Below, one piece after another: positions 8,548 through 16,211 of a stretch of DNA of 40,594 nt. Source of the stretch: CAYQDF01 sp964416175 (GTDB lineage: Bacteria; Chloroflexota; Anaerolineae; Anaerolineales; UBA4823); contig CAYQDF010000019.1 in NCBI GenBank assembly GCA_964416175.1, positions 1 to 40,594 of the forward strand, given 5' to 3'. Below the pieces are notes generated by a model that was not told where the DNA came from, did no database searches, and saw nothing but the letters and a program-made list of their open reading frames with translations. A program made the translations under genes and the position numbers. Position 1 is the stretch's first letter. Every line of letters starts with the position of its first letter.

Positions 8548-8696
8548 AGCGGCCGAGCAAGCGCTTCACACCTTCTAAGTGGTCGCAGATGCTCATCCCG
8601 GCGTTCATCATCCTGATCGCGTTGGGGCTGCTGGTCACCCTGGTGTTGATCGGGCTTTCGATCCTGGGGGTGACCCCCGAGGCGCCGTTCGGATAA
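8544..8696 (+). CDS. Small single-pass membrane protein (50 aa)
   Basis: The TTG start at 8544 overlaps the stop codon of the regulator (TTGA), with AAAGG six nt upstream, so the two genes are probably translationally coupled. The product is a basic N-terminal stretch (KRPSKRFTPSKWSQ), one strongly hydrophobic segment at about residues 16-42, and a short polar tail ending APFG. The layout predicts an N-in single-spanning protein. I do not recognise the family. Overlap with a sensor-like regulator suggests it may anchor or tune that regulator. It is too short for most gene callers. Confidence 0.6.
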   Translation: MKRPSKRFTPSKWSQMLIPAFIILIALGLLVTLVLIGLSILGVTPEAPFG

Positions 8697-8741
8697 GCTG
8701 GGCCACGAAGAATCATTGGCCTGATCATTTTGGAGGTTTTT

Positions 8742-9467
8742 ATGCACTATATTTCAATCCTGTCTACGATCGTTGCATTTATATTCACCGTCGCTGTGTT
8801 CGAGCGTTACCGCCGCCGGGGCGGGATGCACCTGCTTCTGTGGGGTTTCGGTCTCCTTTATTACGGCCTGGGCACTCTGAGCGAAGTCATCCTGATCTTC
8901 ACTTACAGCACGCTGGTCTTGAAAGTCTGGTACCTGAGCGGAGCCATGCTCACGGCCGCCTGGCTCGGGCAGGGTACCATCCACCTCCTGGTTAGGAAAC
9001 CAGGGGTGGCGAAGACCCTGACCGGGCTGATCGTTCTGCTCTCGATCCTTGCGGCGGTGCTGATCTTCCGGGCTCCTGTCGACCTGGCAGCTGCGGCGGA
9101 TTATGATCTCGCCCAGCCGGTCTCGGCGCAGTACAAGGATATCCTCGAACGGAACGGCGCGATGGTCGCCCTGACCATCTTCCTCAACACCTACGGCGCA
9201 GTTGCGCTGATTGGCGGAGCGCTCTATTCAGCCTTCATATTCTGGCGCAAGCGCGTGCTTGCCGATCGCATGGTGGGCAACGTCTTGATCGCGGCCGGAG
9301 CTTTGATGCCCACCCTGGGTGGCACATTCATCCGCGCCGGCCTGGCGGACTGGCTCTACCTCAGCGAGTTCCTCGGGATCATCCTGATGTATGCCGGTTT
9401 CGTCAAGGCCACGGCCCATCGGTCCCTCGAGGAGCCGCAGGGCGCCGCGACTGCTTCCGCGAACTGA
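8742..9467 (+). CDS. Integral membrane protein of unknown function (seven helices)
   Basis: 241 residues with roughly seven hydrophobic helices: an N-terminal helix, a short basic loop (ERYRRRGGMH), two pairs of helices with a periplasmic-like acidic loop at about 118-135, and two more at the end. No enzymatic motif is visible. The ATG at 8742 has GGAGG at 8732-8736 five nt upstream; an in-frame TTG at 8730 overlaps that site and is rejected. It lies 45 nt after the small membrane gene and may share its transcript. The topology faintly recalls sensory 7TM proteins, but I cannot assign a family. Confidence 0.75.
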   Translation: MHYISILSTIVAFIFTVAVFERYRRRGGMHLLLWGFGLLYYGLGTLSEVILIFTYSTLVLKVWYLSGAMLTAAWLGQGTIHLLVRKPGVAKTLTGLIVLLSILAAVLIFRAPVDLAAAADYDLAQPVSAQYKDILERNGAMVALTIFLNTYGAVALIGGALYSAFIFWRKRVLADRMVGNVLIAAGALMPTLGGTFIRAGLADWLYLSEFLGIILMYAGFVKATAHRSLEEPQGAATASAN

Positions 9468-9505
9468 AAACTCTGGAGCCAGCCCGCAAGTCTCGATTTG
9501 GCGTT

Positions 9506-9511
9506 TATAAT
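9506..9511 (+). promoter_or_regulatory. -10 element before the DUF6391 gene
   Basis: TATAAT, 29 nt before the ATG at 9541. No clear -35 element is present at 16-18 bp. Confidence 0.35.
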
Positions 9512-9540
9512 TGCGGCACACACTGCCAGAGGAGTCCTGT

Positions 9541-10074
9541 ATGGTCAACGAGACTTACGGGTTGAACCGGATAACCCCGGCAACCTCGTTTTTTTCCCGT
9601 ATTCGGCGCAACCATGGACTGGAACACGCCACCCTGCATGTCCTCTCCCAAAGATACCCGAAAAAAAACCTGGCGGGCCACTCTGATGCCGGGGGTTTCT
9701 GGATCATCGGGGACGTGCCGATAGGGGACGTTTACGAATCTGTGGAGCAGGCCATGGCCCGGCTGCGCGCCGGAGAGGAGAACCTGGCGCTCCACCGGAA
9801 TTGCGGCACCAATTTCGTGACTGCTGGCGTGCTGACCGGGCTGGCAGCCGGACTGGCCATGCTCGGCTCGGGAGGGCGGGTCAGAGATAAACTGGAACGC
9901 CTGCCCCTGGCGATGCTCCTGGCGACAGCGGCATTGATCCTGGCGCAGCCGCTCGGTTTTGTTCTTCAGGAGCGCGTGACCACATCCGGGCAGCCGGAGG
10001 GCCTCCGGGTGGTCGAGATCGTGGCAACACGGCGGGGGAGGATCCGGGCTTTCCGCATCGCCACCCGGGGGTAG
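9541..10074 (+). CDS. DUF6391-like membrane protein
   Basis: 177 residues. A conserved N-terminal block (HGLEHATLHVLSQRYP, then LAGHSDAGGFWIIGDVP) precedes two hydrophobic helices at about 97-113 and 122-141. I recognise the pattern as the DUF6391 family found in Chloroflexota and Cyanobacteria; its function is not known to me. The two conserved His residues in the HGLEHATLH block could bind metal, which is speculation. ATG 9541 has GGAG six nt upstream (9531-9534). The gene is followed after 5 nt by holA and is probably co-transcribed with it. Confidence 0.75.
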   Translation: MVNETYGLNRITPATSFFSRIRRNHGLEHATLHVLSQRYPKKNLAGHSDAGGFWIIGDVPIGDVYESVEQAMARLRAGEENLALHRNCGTNFVTAGVLTGLAAGLAMLGSGGRVRDKLERLPLAMLLATAALILAQPLGFVLQERVTTSGQPEGLRVVEIVATRRGRIRAFRIATRG

Positions 10075-10079
10075 ATGCA

Positions 10080-11087
10080 ATGGCTCAGGAACCGCCCGCA
10101 GTCTATATTTTCCACGGGGACGACGAGTTTTCCATCTCGCGCCAGCTGGCGACTCTCAAATCGAAGCTGGGGGATCCATCCCTTGCAGACCTGAACACGA
10201 CCGTCCTGGACGGGAGATCGGCTGACCTGAGCACCCTTGAAAGCGCTGTCATGGCGATGCCATTCCTTGCCGACCGCCGGCTCGTCGCAGTGAAACACGC
10301 GGCGGCCTTGGGGGAGAAGCCTGCTCTCAGGAGGAGGTTCCTGGATCTCCTCACGGAATGCCCCAGGACAACTGCGCTCGTCTTGATCGAAAACGAAGCC
10401 CTGAAGAATATCCATGGGAAGAAAGGTGGGCTGCACTGGCTGGAGGCCTGGGGGCGGGAGGCGGGAGACAAAGCGCTGGTCAGGTTGTTCGCGGTCCCAA
10501 AAGGCGGGCGGCTCGTGGATTGGATCGTCGAAAGGGCGCGGGAACTTGGGGGCGAGATCTCGCCGCGGGCAGCAGCGAAGCTGGCCGGGCAGGTGGGGGC
10601 TGATTTGTGGACCCTCGATCGGGAATTGGACAAACTGCTAACGTATGTGAATTTCGAACGCGCAATTGATATGGAGGACGTACAGCTCCTGGCAATTGAG
10701 GAATATCAGGAGCCGGTTTTCGCGCTGGTGGACGCTGTTGGAAACCGCGACCGGAAAGCAGCGGTCTTCCACTTCCATAAACTGCTCGCGGACCAGGATG
10801 TCCTGGGAGTGCTAGGGATGATAGTTCGCCAGTTTCGGATCCTGCTCCTGGCTAAAGAGGGATTGGAGAAATTGGGAAATATCGGGGCGGTCGTTGAGAA
10901 GTTCAATCTGTATTGGAAATCCGCGGAGATTACCCGGCAGGCGAAAGGGTTTTCACTGCCGGAACTTGTGCAGATTTATCACCGGCTGCTGGAAGTCGAA
11001 GAAGCCTTCAAAACGGGGGAGATGGAGGCTGACCTTGGAATCGACCTGCTGCTAAACTCGGTCACGACGAGTGCGAGTTCCCGTTGA
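10080..11087 (+). CDS. holA: DNA polymerase III delta subunit
   Basis: 335 residues, the usual length. The N-terminus (VYIFHGDDEFSISRQL) is the delta-type degenerate AAA+ fold that lacks a functional Walker A. The middle has the conserved LVDWIVERARELGG and the EPVFALVDAVGNRDR block, with a helical collar domain at the C-terminus. Delta opens the sliding clamp in the clamp-loader complex. The start ATG at 10080 is 5 nt after the DUF6391 stop, with GGGGG upstream. The last 26 bp overlap the 3' end of a small minus-strand gene, a convergent arrangement. Confidence 0.9.
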   Translation: MAQEPPAVYIFHGDDEFSISRQLATLKSKLGDPSLADLNTTVLDGRSADLSTLESAVMAMPFLADRRLVAVKHAAALGEKPALRRRFLDLLTECPRTTALVLIENEALKNIHGKKGGLHWLEAWGREAGDKALVRLFAVPKGGRLVDWIVERARELGGEISPRAAAKLAGQVGADLWTLDRELDKLLTYVNFERAIDMEDVQLLAIEEYQEPVFALVDAVGNRDRKAAVFHFHKLLADQDVLGVLGMIVRQFRILLLAKEGLEKLGNIGAVVEKFNLYWKSAEITRQAKGFSLPELVQIYHRLLEVEEAFKTGEMEADLGIDLLLNSVTTSASSR

Positions 11088-11334
11088 GGCTGTTGACGCC
11101 GATCCAGAGATGGTTGGGGAGGACAGACCTGGTCATACGGATCTCAATGTCGCCAGCGCGCAGAGTGCTTTCTTCATCGTTCTCTGCGCGGTTCTTACCC
11201 ACCATGCTCGGGTGGACGTAGCAAAGGTTCGGGTTTCGCCCATATTTATCCCGATAGTACCGGGCTGCCCGGAACACTTTGGTGTTGAAGTCGATCTCTG
11301 CATCGTTATCGAACCATAACATGCCTACATTCAT
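11062..11334 (-). CDS. Small conserved-looking protein of the LexA-box cassette (90 aa)
   Basis: 90 residues starting MNVGMLWFDND, with conserved-looking blocks RAARYYRDKYGRNPNLCYVHPSM and a C-terminal RSVLPNHLWIGVN. I recognise it as a small protein common in Anaerolineae, usually beside an FtsK-like ATPase, but without known function. I choose ATG 11334 because AGGA lies eight nt upstream; ATG 11343 and TTG 11352 are in frame alternatives. It follows the FtsK-like gene by 24 nt on the same strand, so it should be under the same SOS-type promoter. Its end overlaps holA by 26 bp tail to tail. Confidence 0.75.
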   Translation of the reverse strand: MNVGMLWFDNDAEIDFNTKVFRAARYYRDKYGRNPNLCYVHPSMVGKNRAENDEESTLRAGDIEIRMTRSVLPNHLWIGVNSLNGNSHSS

Positions 11335-11358
11335 GGGATCCATCCTGTTCAAAAGAAA

Positions 11359-12177
11359 TCAAATCGACAAAGAGTAAAAAGTCAGGTTCTTTGAACCAAT
11401 TCTTGCAATTAACGTTTTTCGATTTCGAACGTCTGTATAACGATCAGAGTTTGTGTTGGAAATCGGTGCGATCAAGCTTGTAGAGGAGATCCGGAAGGGG
11501 AAAAGGGAAAACAGGGAGTGGTTGAATTTAGATATGTTGGAATCCCTGACGGCGATCAAGGGCCAGACCATTGATCTTGGACCATAATTCACCAGCCACT
11601 TGAGATTCACAAAGACTCCGTAATCCGTGTTGTAAGACAGGAACGAATACAGATCGTCGATGACAAGTAAGAATGCCTGCCCTCTTTCCCTGCCGTACCT
11701 GCGTTGTTCGGCGACTGCCGAGAGCTCCAGGACCAGGTTTCCCGCGGATTTTTCATAGGGTGCCAGCATCGCCTGCGTGTGGGGATAGCCGATCAAATCG
11801 AGATATGCATCCGGATCTTCAGCAATCACGCACACGGCAATATCGTCCGGGGGATTAATCCGAACTGCAGAGAGGCAGATGGAATTCAAAATCTCCGTCG
11901 TTTCTTTATCAGAATTTCGGTACACTAGGATCGACCCTGGTCGTGGTGAAGATAAATCTAATACGAGCGGGAGGCCGTCTTCACAAACGCCAATCACTAT
12001 CGAATATGCAGGAAATGAGCCAAATTGATGGATGATGGTATTTAGGGAGGTTGTCGATTTAGCCGGATACTCCTGCGAAACAGGGATCGCATTGAGTCCC
12101 TGTTTATTGCTAACTGTTATGTCTGAGTGCTCTCGAATCCCGAGATCTGTCTGAGAGGGAGAATCATATGTGTCCAT
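11359..12177 (-). CDS. FtsK/HerA-like ATPase-fold protein with degenerate Walker A
   Basis: 272 residues. The segment IVIGVCEDGLPLVLDL followed by RPGSILVYRNSDKETTEIL has the layout of the FtsK/HerA strand-P-loop-helix unit, but the P-loop reads RNSDKETT without the GxxGxGK(S/T) lysine pattern. A Walker B-like AFLLVIDDLYSFL is intact further on. I infer a pseudo-ATPase or a decaying member of an Anaerolineae FtsK-like family. The gene is visibly AT-richer than its neighbours. ATG 12177 has AAAGGA six nt upstream. It is the first gene of a two-gene unit behind a consensus promoter with two LexA-type boxes, which points to a DNA-damage role. Confidence 0.75.
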   Translation of the reverse strand: MDTYDSPSQTDLGIREHSDITVSNKQGLNAIPVSQEYPAKSTTSLNTIIHQFGSFPAYSIVIGVCEDGLPLVLDLSSPRPGSILVYRNSDKETTEILNSICLSAVRINPPDDIAVCVIAEDPDAYLDLIGYPHTQAMLAPYEKSAGNLVLELSAVAEQRRYGRERGQAFLLVIDDLYSFLSYNTDYGVFVNLKWLVNYGPRSMVWPLIAVRDSNISKFNHSLFSLFPFRISSTSLIAPISNTNSDRYTDVRNRKTLIARIGSKNLTFYSLSI

Positions 12178-12193
12178 GGGTTATCCTTTAACT

Positions 12194-12241
12194 GAACGGA
12201 TGTTCTGTATTATTTATAACAGAACATCCGTTCTATGTCAA
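12194..12241 (-). promoter_or_regulatory. Consensus promoter with two GAAC-N4-GTTC (LexA/SOS-type) boxes
   Basis: On the minus strand TTGACA (12241-12236), a 17-bp spacer and TATAAA (12218-12213) form a near-perfect promoter. One box, GAACGGATGTTC, occupies the spacer (12233-12222 on the minus strand). The second, GAACATCCGTTC, lies at 12205-12194, on the expected start of transcription. Both match the GAAC-N4-GTTC rule of the LexA/DinR boxes of Gram-positive bacteria, and together they form a 15-bp perfect inverted repeat (12194-12208 with 12219-12233). Confidence 0.85.
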
Positions 12242-12384
12242 GCTATTTCCACTACATTCAGTCGAATTTATGTCGATTGGCCGGCGAGCCATCAACTGAC
12301 TGAATGGACCGACAGGCGGATTAGAAGGTTTATCCCAGCTGCATCTGTAATCGTGAGAATGTTGGCGAGCCAGATTGCTAAATA

Positions 12385-13452
12385 TTAATAACCTGGATAC
12401 GCCTCGAGGAAAGAAAGCAATGACTCGATGTCAGCCATCCGGGTTTCCCCCATATGAGCGATGCGGAACGTCTTCCCCTTCAGCGGCCCGTACCCGTTTG
12501 CAATTCGCATGCCATGCTTCAGCAAGTAAGCGTTGAGGTCCGGCACTTCCACCCCGTGTGTGTTGACGATCGTGGTCACCGTTTGCGAACGGTACCCTTC
12601 CACTGCGAACAACTCGAAGCCGCGGTCGAGCGCCCATGACTGCACCCGGGCTGCCATCGCGCTGTGCCGGGCGAAGCGATTTTCTAAACCCTCCGCCAGG
12701 ATTCGATCGATCTGATAATCCAACGCATAAATCAATGACAGGGCCGGCGTGGCTGGCGTCGAGTCTTTGAGGCGGTGCTTCTCCAGGCGGACCAGGTCGA
12801 AATACCAGCCGCGGTCGGTCACGCGCTCCGCGTACGCCAGCGCCCGGTCAGACACGGCCGCCAGGCTCAGGCCGGGCGGCAGGGCGAGGCATTTCTGCGA
12901 CGAGGTCAGCACCATGTCCAGCCCCCAGGCGTCCATCTCGATCCGCGCCCCGCCCAGGGAGGAGACCGCGTCCACGCAGACCAGCGTCTCCGGGCTGACC
13001 GCGTGAACTGCCGCGGCGATCTCCCGGACGGGGTTCACCCCTCCGGTGGAAGTCTCATTGTGTACGATCGTAATCAACTCATACGGCTTCCGCCGCAGGG
13101 CGGCCTCGACGGCCTCGGGGGAGACCGGCTGCCCCCAGGGCGCTTCGAGCAGGTCTGCCTCCTTGCCGTTCGAACGGGCGACGTCGTGCCAGCGCTGGCT
13201 GAAAGCTCCGTTAACGCAGCTCAAAACATTCTTCTTCGCCAAGTTGCGCACTGCAGCTTCCTGCAAACCCGTTCCGGAGGCGGTGACCAGGAAGACGCGC
13301 GCCTGCGTGAAGAACAGGTCTCTGGCCTTCTCCGAGGCGCGCTGGAAGATCGCCTCAAATTCACGGCTCCGGTGGGGCAGCATGGGCTGCGTTTGGGCGG
13401 CGAGCACATCCGGGGGAACGTCCACCGGCCCTGGGACAAACATGGGTGCCAT
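12385..13452 (-). CDS. Class V PLP-dependent aminotransferase (alanine-glyoxylate / serine-pyruvate type)
   Basis: 355 residues with the fold-type I, class V pattern. The substrate-end motif FVPGPVDVPPDVLAA opens the protein, ETSTGGVNPV and the PLP-aspartate block CVDAVSSLGG follow, and the Schiff-base lysine is K187 in TSSQKCLALPPG. Relatives interconvert alanine/glyoxylate, serine/pyruvate or 2-aminoethylphosphonate; no phosphonate genes are nearby, so a general alanine/serine-glyoxylate enzyme is the likeliest. ATG 13452 has GGAGAGG five nt upstream. The frame stays open beyond it to 13626, but that part lies over the divergent lipoprotein gene and looks non-coding. A serine-linked role beside a cysteine cluster is possible but unproven. 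Confidence 0.88.
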   Translation of the reverse strand: MAPMFVPGPVDVPPDVLAAQTQPMLPHRSREFEAIFQRASEKARDLFFTQARVFLVTASGTGLQEAAVRNLAKKNVLSCVNGAFSQRWHDVARSNGKEADLLEAPWGQPVSPEAVEAALRRKPYELITIVHNETSTGGVNPVREIAAAVHAVSPETLVCVDAVSSLGGARIEMDAWGLDMVLTSSQKCLALPPGLSLAAVSDRALAYAERVTDRGWYFDLVRLEKHRLKDSTPATPALSLIYALDYQIDRILAEGLENRFARHSAMAARVQSWALDRGFELFAVEGYRSQTVTTIVNTHGVEVPDLNAYLLKHGMRIANGYGPLKGKTFRIAHMGETRMADIESLLSFLEAYPGY

Positions 13453-13536
13453 CCGATCCTCTCCTGGGGGCAGTTTTTGCCTAATTTTACCAGCGAGCAA
13501 GATCGGAGGGCAAAACTGGAGGTTCCTTCTCCCTGC

Positions 13537-13542
13537 TATAAT
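13537..13542 (+). promoter_or_regulatory. -10 element of the lipoprotein gene (candidate leaderless start)
   Basis: TATAAT ends 7 nt before the ATG at 13550, with no Shine-Dalgarno sequence between. It is the same arrangement as in front of radA. The -35 region is poor. Confidence 0.45.
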
Positions 13543-13549
13543 TGCTGGT

Positions 13550-15325
13550 ATGCGACGTTTCCTGGCGCTGATAGCGTTCTTGCTCCTGGCCTGCCAGGCG
13601 ACTTCACAGGCCTTCCTCCCCGACAATGGGCGTGATGCACGTATCGATCAGGCTTTAACAGCTGCGCCAGCTCCTTCCTTGACAGTTCAACCAACCGCCA
13701 CGCCGGCACCTACTTCCACGCCTGCCCTCGCGCTAACGGCTATCCCGACTCATTTCCCGACATTGCCGGCTTCTCAGGGATTCATCACTCGCTACCATCC
13801 AGATGGGCTGCTCTACGTCGGCGACCGCGTGAGTATTGAGGTGATCTCCCCGGAGGGGTTCGACACAGAGGAAAAAAAGGTCCAGATTTTCCTGGGCGAT
13901 GATCCGCAGGGAGCGATCGGCACTTCGGAATTCAGCGCGTATGGGATCGGTGGGCGACCGCAGGCCACTATCCCCTGGGCCTGGGACACGGCCGGCCTCA
14001 CCCCTGGAGACTACACCCTCAATTTCGCAGTCCTGCCCGATGGGCCAGCCTGGTCAGAGGTGATTCACCTCCATCCGACAGCGGACTTGCCACTCCCGGA
14101 ACCGTTCGCCCGCTGGGAGACGGTGGAGACCGCATGCTGTCGCCTGCATTTCATCACCGGCACTGAGGCGGAGCGAGACCTGGACGAGATCGTCATGGCG
14201 GCCAACGCGGCAGCTCGGAAAGCATCCCAACAAGTGGGTATCTGGTTTGAAAGGTCGGTCTCGATCACCCTGGTTCCCCGCGTCGTGGGACATGGGGGTT
14301 TCGCCAGCGACGAGATCTACATCTCCTACCTGGACCGCAACTACGCCGGCAACGACCTCCCACAGGTGCTGCTCCACGAGATGATTCACGTGCTGGATGG
14401 GCAGCTCGGCGGCGAGCTGCGCCCTTCGATCCTGGTCGAAGGGCTCGCGGTTTACCTGTCCGGGGGCCACTTCAAGAGGGAACCCATTTTCCCACGGGCG
14501 GCAGCGCTCCTCGCTGCGGGATGGTATCTGCCGCTGGACCTGCTGGCGGATACTTTTTACACTTCTCAGCACGAGATTGGGTACCTGGAAGGGGCTGCCC
14601 TGGTGGCGTATCTGGTGGAGACCCATCGCCGGGAAGGGTTCGAAGCTTTTTACCGCGACATCCATCCCCAGCCTGGAGGCGAGCAGTCCAGGGCGATCGA
14701 CGCCACCATGCAGGCGCATTTCCACCTGACGCTGGCACAGGTGGAGCAGGAATTCAAAGGGGCTCTACGGCGGCAGCCGGTCGACCCCGTCCAATCGGAG
14801 GACCTGCAGCTCTCGATCGCGTTTTACGATACTGTGCGTCGTTACCAGCGGGCGCTGGATCCTTCCGCTTACTTCCTGACCGCGTGGCTGCCTGATGGTG
14901 GAGAGATGCGCGAGCGGGGGATCGTGGCCGATTACCTGCGCCGACCGCGCTCGGCGGGCAGTCTGGTCATCGAAAGCCTGCTGGTGGAAGCGGATAAGGC
15001 GCTGCGCGCCGGGGATTATATAGAGGCAAGAAGCGCTCTGGAGCGGGCCAACCGGCAGCTCGACTGGCTCGAATATCCCGCGCCCGCGCCCGTGCAGGGG
15101 TCGCTCATCCTGCTCCTGGTGCTCCGCCGCGGATATTTCAGGCTTACAGTTCACAGGGCTTCCTTTCCAGTTGGCTGCGATAATGAAGATGCGATCCGCG
15201 CCTCGGCCAGCTGCACGTACTCGGGGTCGACCTCGTACCCGACATACTTCCGTCCTGATTTCAAGGCCGCGATGGCGGTCGATCCGCTCCCCATGAAGGG
15301 GTCCAATACGATGTCCCCCTGGTAG
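13550..15325 (+). CDS. Peptidase MA-like zinc metalloprotease, lipoprotein
   Basis: 591 residues as read. A signal peptide with lipobox LLAC (Cys15) is followed by a low-complexity Pro/Thr/Ala linker (about 30-70), an Ig-like region (about 80-180) and a gluzincin domain with HEMIH at 276-280 and the third ligand Glu near 297 (VEGLAVYLSGG). This is the peptidase MA-like pattern: a lipid-anchored extracytoplasmic zinc protease. ATG 13550 follows a TATAAT by 7 nt and is preferred over upstream codons because the signal peptide starts there. The last ~58 codons lie antisense to the DNA methyltransferase and do not look like protein, so a frameshift or lost stop near 15110-15150 is possible. Confidence 0.82.
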   Translation: MRRFLALIAFLLLACQATSQAFLPDNGRDARIDQALTAAPAPSLTVQPTATPAPTSTPALALTAIPTHFPTLPASQGFITRYHPDGLLYVGDRVSIEVISPEGFDTEEKKVQIFLGDDPQGAIGTSEFSAYGIGGRPQATIPWAWDTAGLTPGDYTLNFAVLPDGPAWSEVIHLHPTADLPLPEPFARWETVETACCRLHFITGTEAERDLDEIVMAANAAARKASQQVGIWFERSVSITLVPRVVGHGGFASDEIYISYLDRNYAGNDLPQVLLHEMIHVLDGQLGGELRPSILVEGLAVYLSGGHFKREPIFPRAAALLAAGWYLPLDLLADTFYTSQHEIGYLEGAALVAYLVETHRREGFEAFYRDIHPQPGGEQSRAIDATMQAHFHLTLAQVEQEFKGALRRQPVDPVQSEDLQLSIAFYDTVRRYQRALDPSAYFLTAWLPDGGEMRERGIVADYLRRPRSAGSLVIESLLVEADKALRAGDYIEARSALERANRQLDWLEYPAPAPVQGSLILLLVLRRGYFRLTVHRASFPVGCDNEDAIRASASCTYSGSTSYPTYFRPDFKAAMAVDPLPMKGSNTMSPW

Positions 15326-16053
15326 GTGTAGAGCTGGATCAACCGGTAAGGCAGCTCAACGGGGAACGGCGCCGGGTGACCGACTTTACGGGCGGACTCC
15401 GGGTTGATGGTCCAGACGGACTTCGTCCATTCCATGAACTGCTCGCGGGTGATGGTGTCTTCCTTGCCGTTGGGCTTTTTCCGGGAGTATGTGCCCTTCG
15501 AGAAGACGAGGATGTACTCGTGGGTGTCCCGCAGCACGGGGTTTGCGGCGGACTGCCAGCTCCCCCAGGCCATCGATACGCCCGCGCCGGCGCCCTTGTA
15601 CCAGACGATCTCCCCACGCATGAAATACCCGATCTCGATCATCATCCGGGAGATGTGGTCGGAAAGCGGGATGTAAGGCTTCCGGCCCAGGTTTGCCACG
15701 TTGATGCATGCCCTTCCGCCATGGACCAGCGCCCGGTGTGTTTCGGCGAACACCCTTTTGAGCATCTCCAGATACTCCTCGAGGGAAAGGTCCCGGTCAT
15801 AATCTTTGGTTGTGTTGTAGGGGGGCGAGGTCACCATCAGGTGCAGGGATCTGTCGGGGATCGCCTGCATGGCTTCTGCGCTGCCGAGGAGGATCGTGTT
15901 CTCGAGTTCCGGTGGGAAAGGGTTGTCGGGGAGAGGGGGTGCGCTGTCACCCCCGGGCAGCTCCGAATAGAGCCTGGAACTGTAGTACCGGGACGAGTCG
16001 TGGTTGATCCGGGGAGTCGTGCCGAAGCTGCTGGTCCTGGTACCCTTTTTCAT
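15151..16053 (-). CDS. Solitary beta-class DNA methyltransferase (N4-cytosine or N6-adenine)
   Basis: 301 residues. Catalytic motif IV TSPPYN (about 73-78) precedes motif I DPFMGSGST (about 247-256), the beta-class order. The segment between them carries the target recognition part, and SPPY is common in N4-cytosine and some N6-adenine enzymes. The protein transfers a methyl group from S-adenosylmethionine to DNA. No restriction endonuclease is adjacent, so it is probably an orphan enzyme for epigenetic marking or for defence against an absent enzyme. I start it at ATG 16053: the promoter at 16085-16113 places +1 near 16078, after the longer in-frame start, and GAAGGAAG lies upstream. A basic, disordered ~45-residue N-terminus precedes the fold. 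Confidence 0.9.
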   Translation of the reverse strand: MKKGTRTSSFGTTPRINHDSSRYYSSRLYSELPGGDSAPPLPDNPFPPELENTILLGSAEAMQAIPDRSLHLMVTSPPYNTTKDYDRDLSLEEYLEMLKRVFAETHRALVHGGRACINVANLGRKPYIPLSDHISRMMIEIGYFMRGEIVWYKGAGAGVSMAWGSWQSAANPVLRDTHEYILVFSKGTYSRKKPNGKEDTITREQFMEWTKSVWTINPESARKVGHPAPFPVELPYRLIQLYTYQGDIVLDPFMGSGSTAIAALKSGRKYVGYEVDPEYVQLAEARIASSLSQPTGKEAL

Positions 16054-16084
16054 CGTTTGAGCCAACTTCCTTCGCCGCTTTTTA

Positions 16085-16113
16085 ATTGTACGGTAAACCA
16101 GGATTATTTGCAA
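16085..16113 (-). promoter_or_regulatory. Promoter of the DNA methyltransferase gene
   Basis: Minus strand TTGCAA (16113-16108), 17-bp spacer, TACAAT (16090-16085). The predicted +1 near 16078 decides the start codon at 16053. Confidence 0.65.
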
Positions 16114-16174
16114 ATTCTGGCCCAATCCGATGGTGTCCCCTCACTTGGGAAGTGAGCATCCTTTGCTCTGGCAG

Positions 16175-16203
16175 TTGCGCGCTCAGCCATTCGCTGGTAT
16201 CCT
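16175..16203 (+). promoter_or_regulatory. Candidate promoter of the deoxynucleoside kinase gene
   Basis: TTGCGC (16175-16180), 17-bp spacer, TATCCT (16198-16203). The ATG at 16212 is 8 nt beyond the -10 box, with no Shine-Dalgarno sequence, so the transcript would be leaderless or nearly so. Confidence 0.42.
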
Positions 16204-16211
16204 TAACCGGC

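Noticed and set aside
12170..12388. 72-codon plus-strand frame across the LexA-box promoter
   Set aside because: It overlaps the promoter and start of the divergent gene, has no ribosome site, and its composition is not protein-like.
13046..13549. 168-codon N-terminal extension of the lipoprotein frame
   Set aside because: It is antisense to the aminotransferase gene; the signal peptide and -10 box place the start at 13550.
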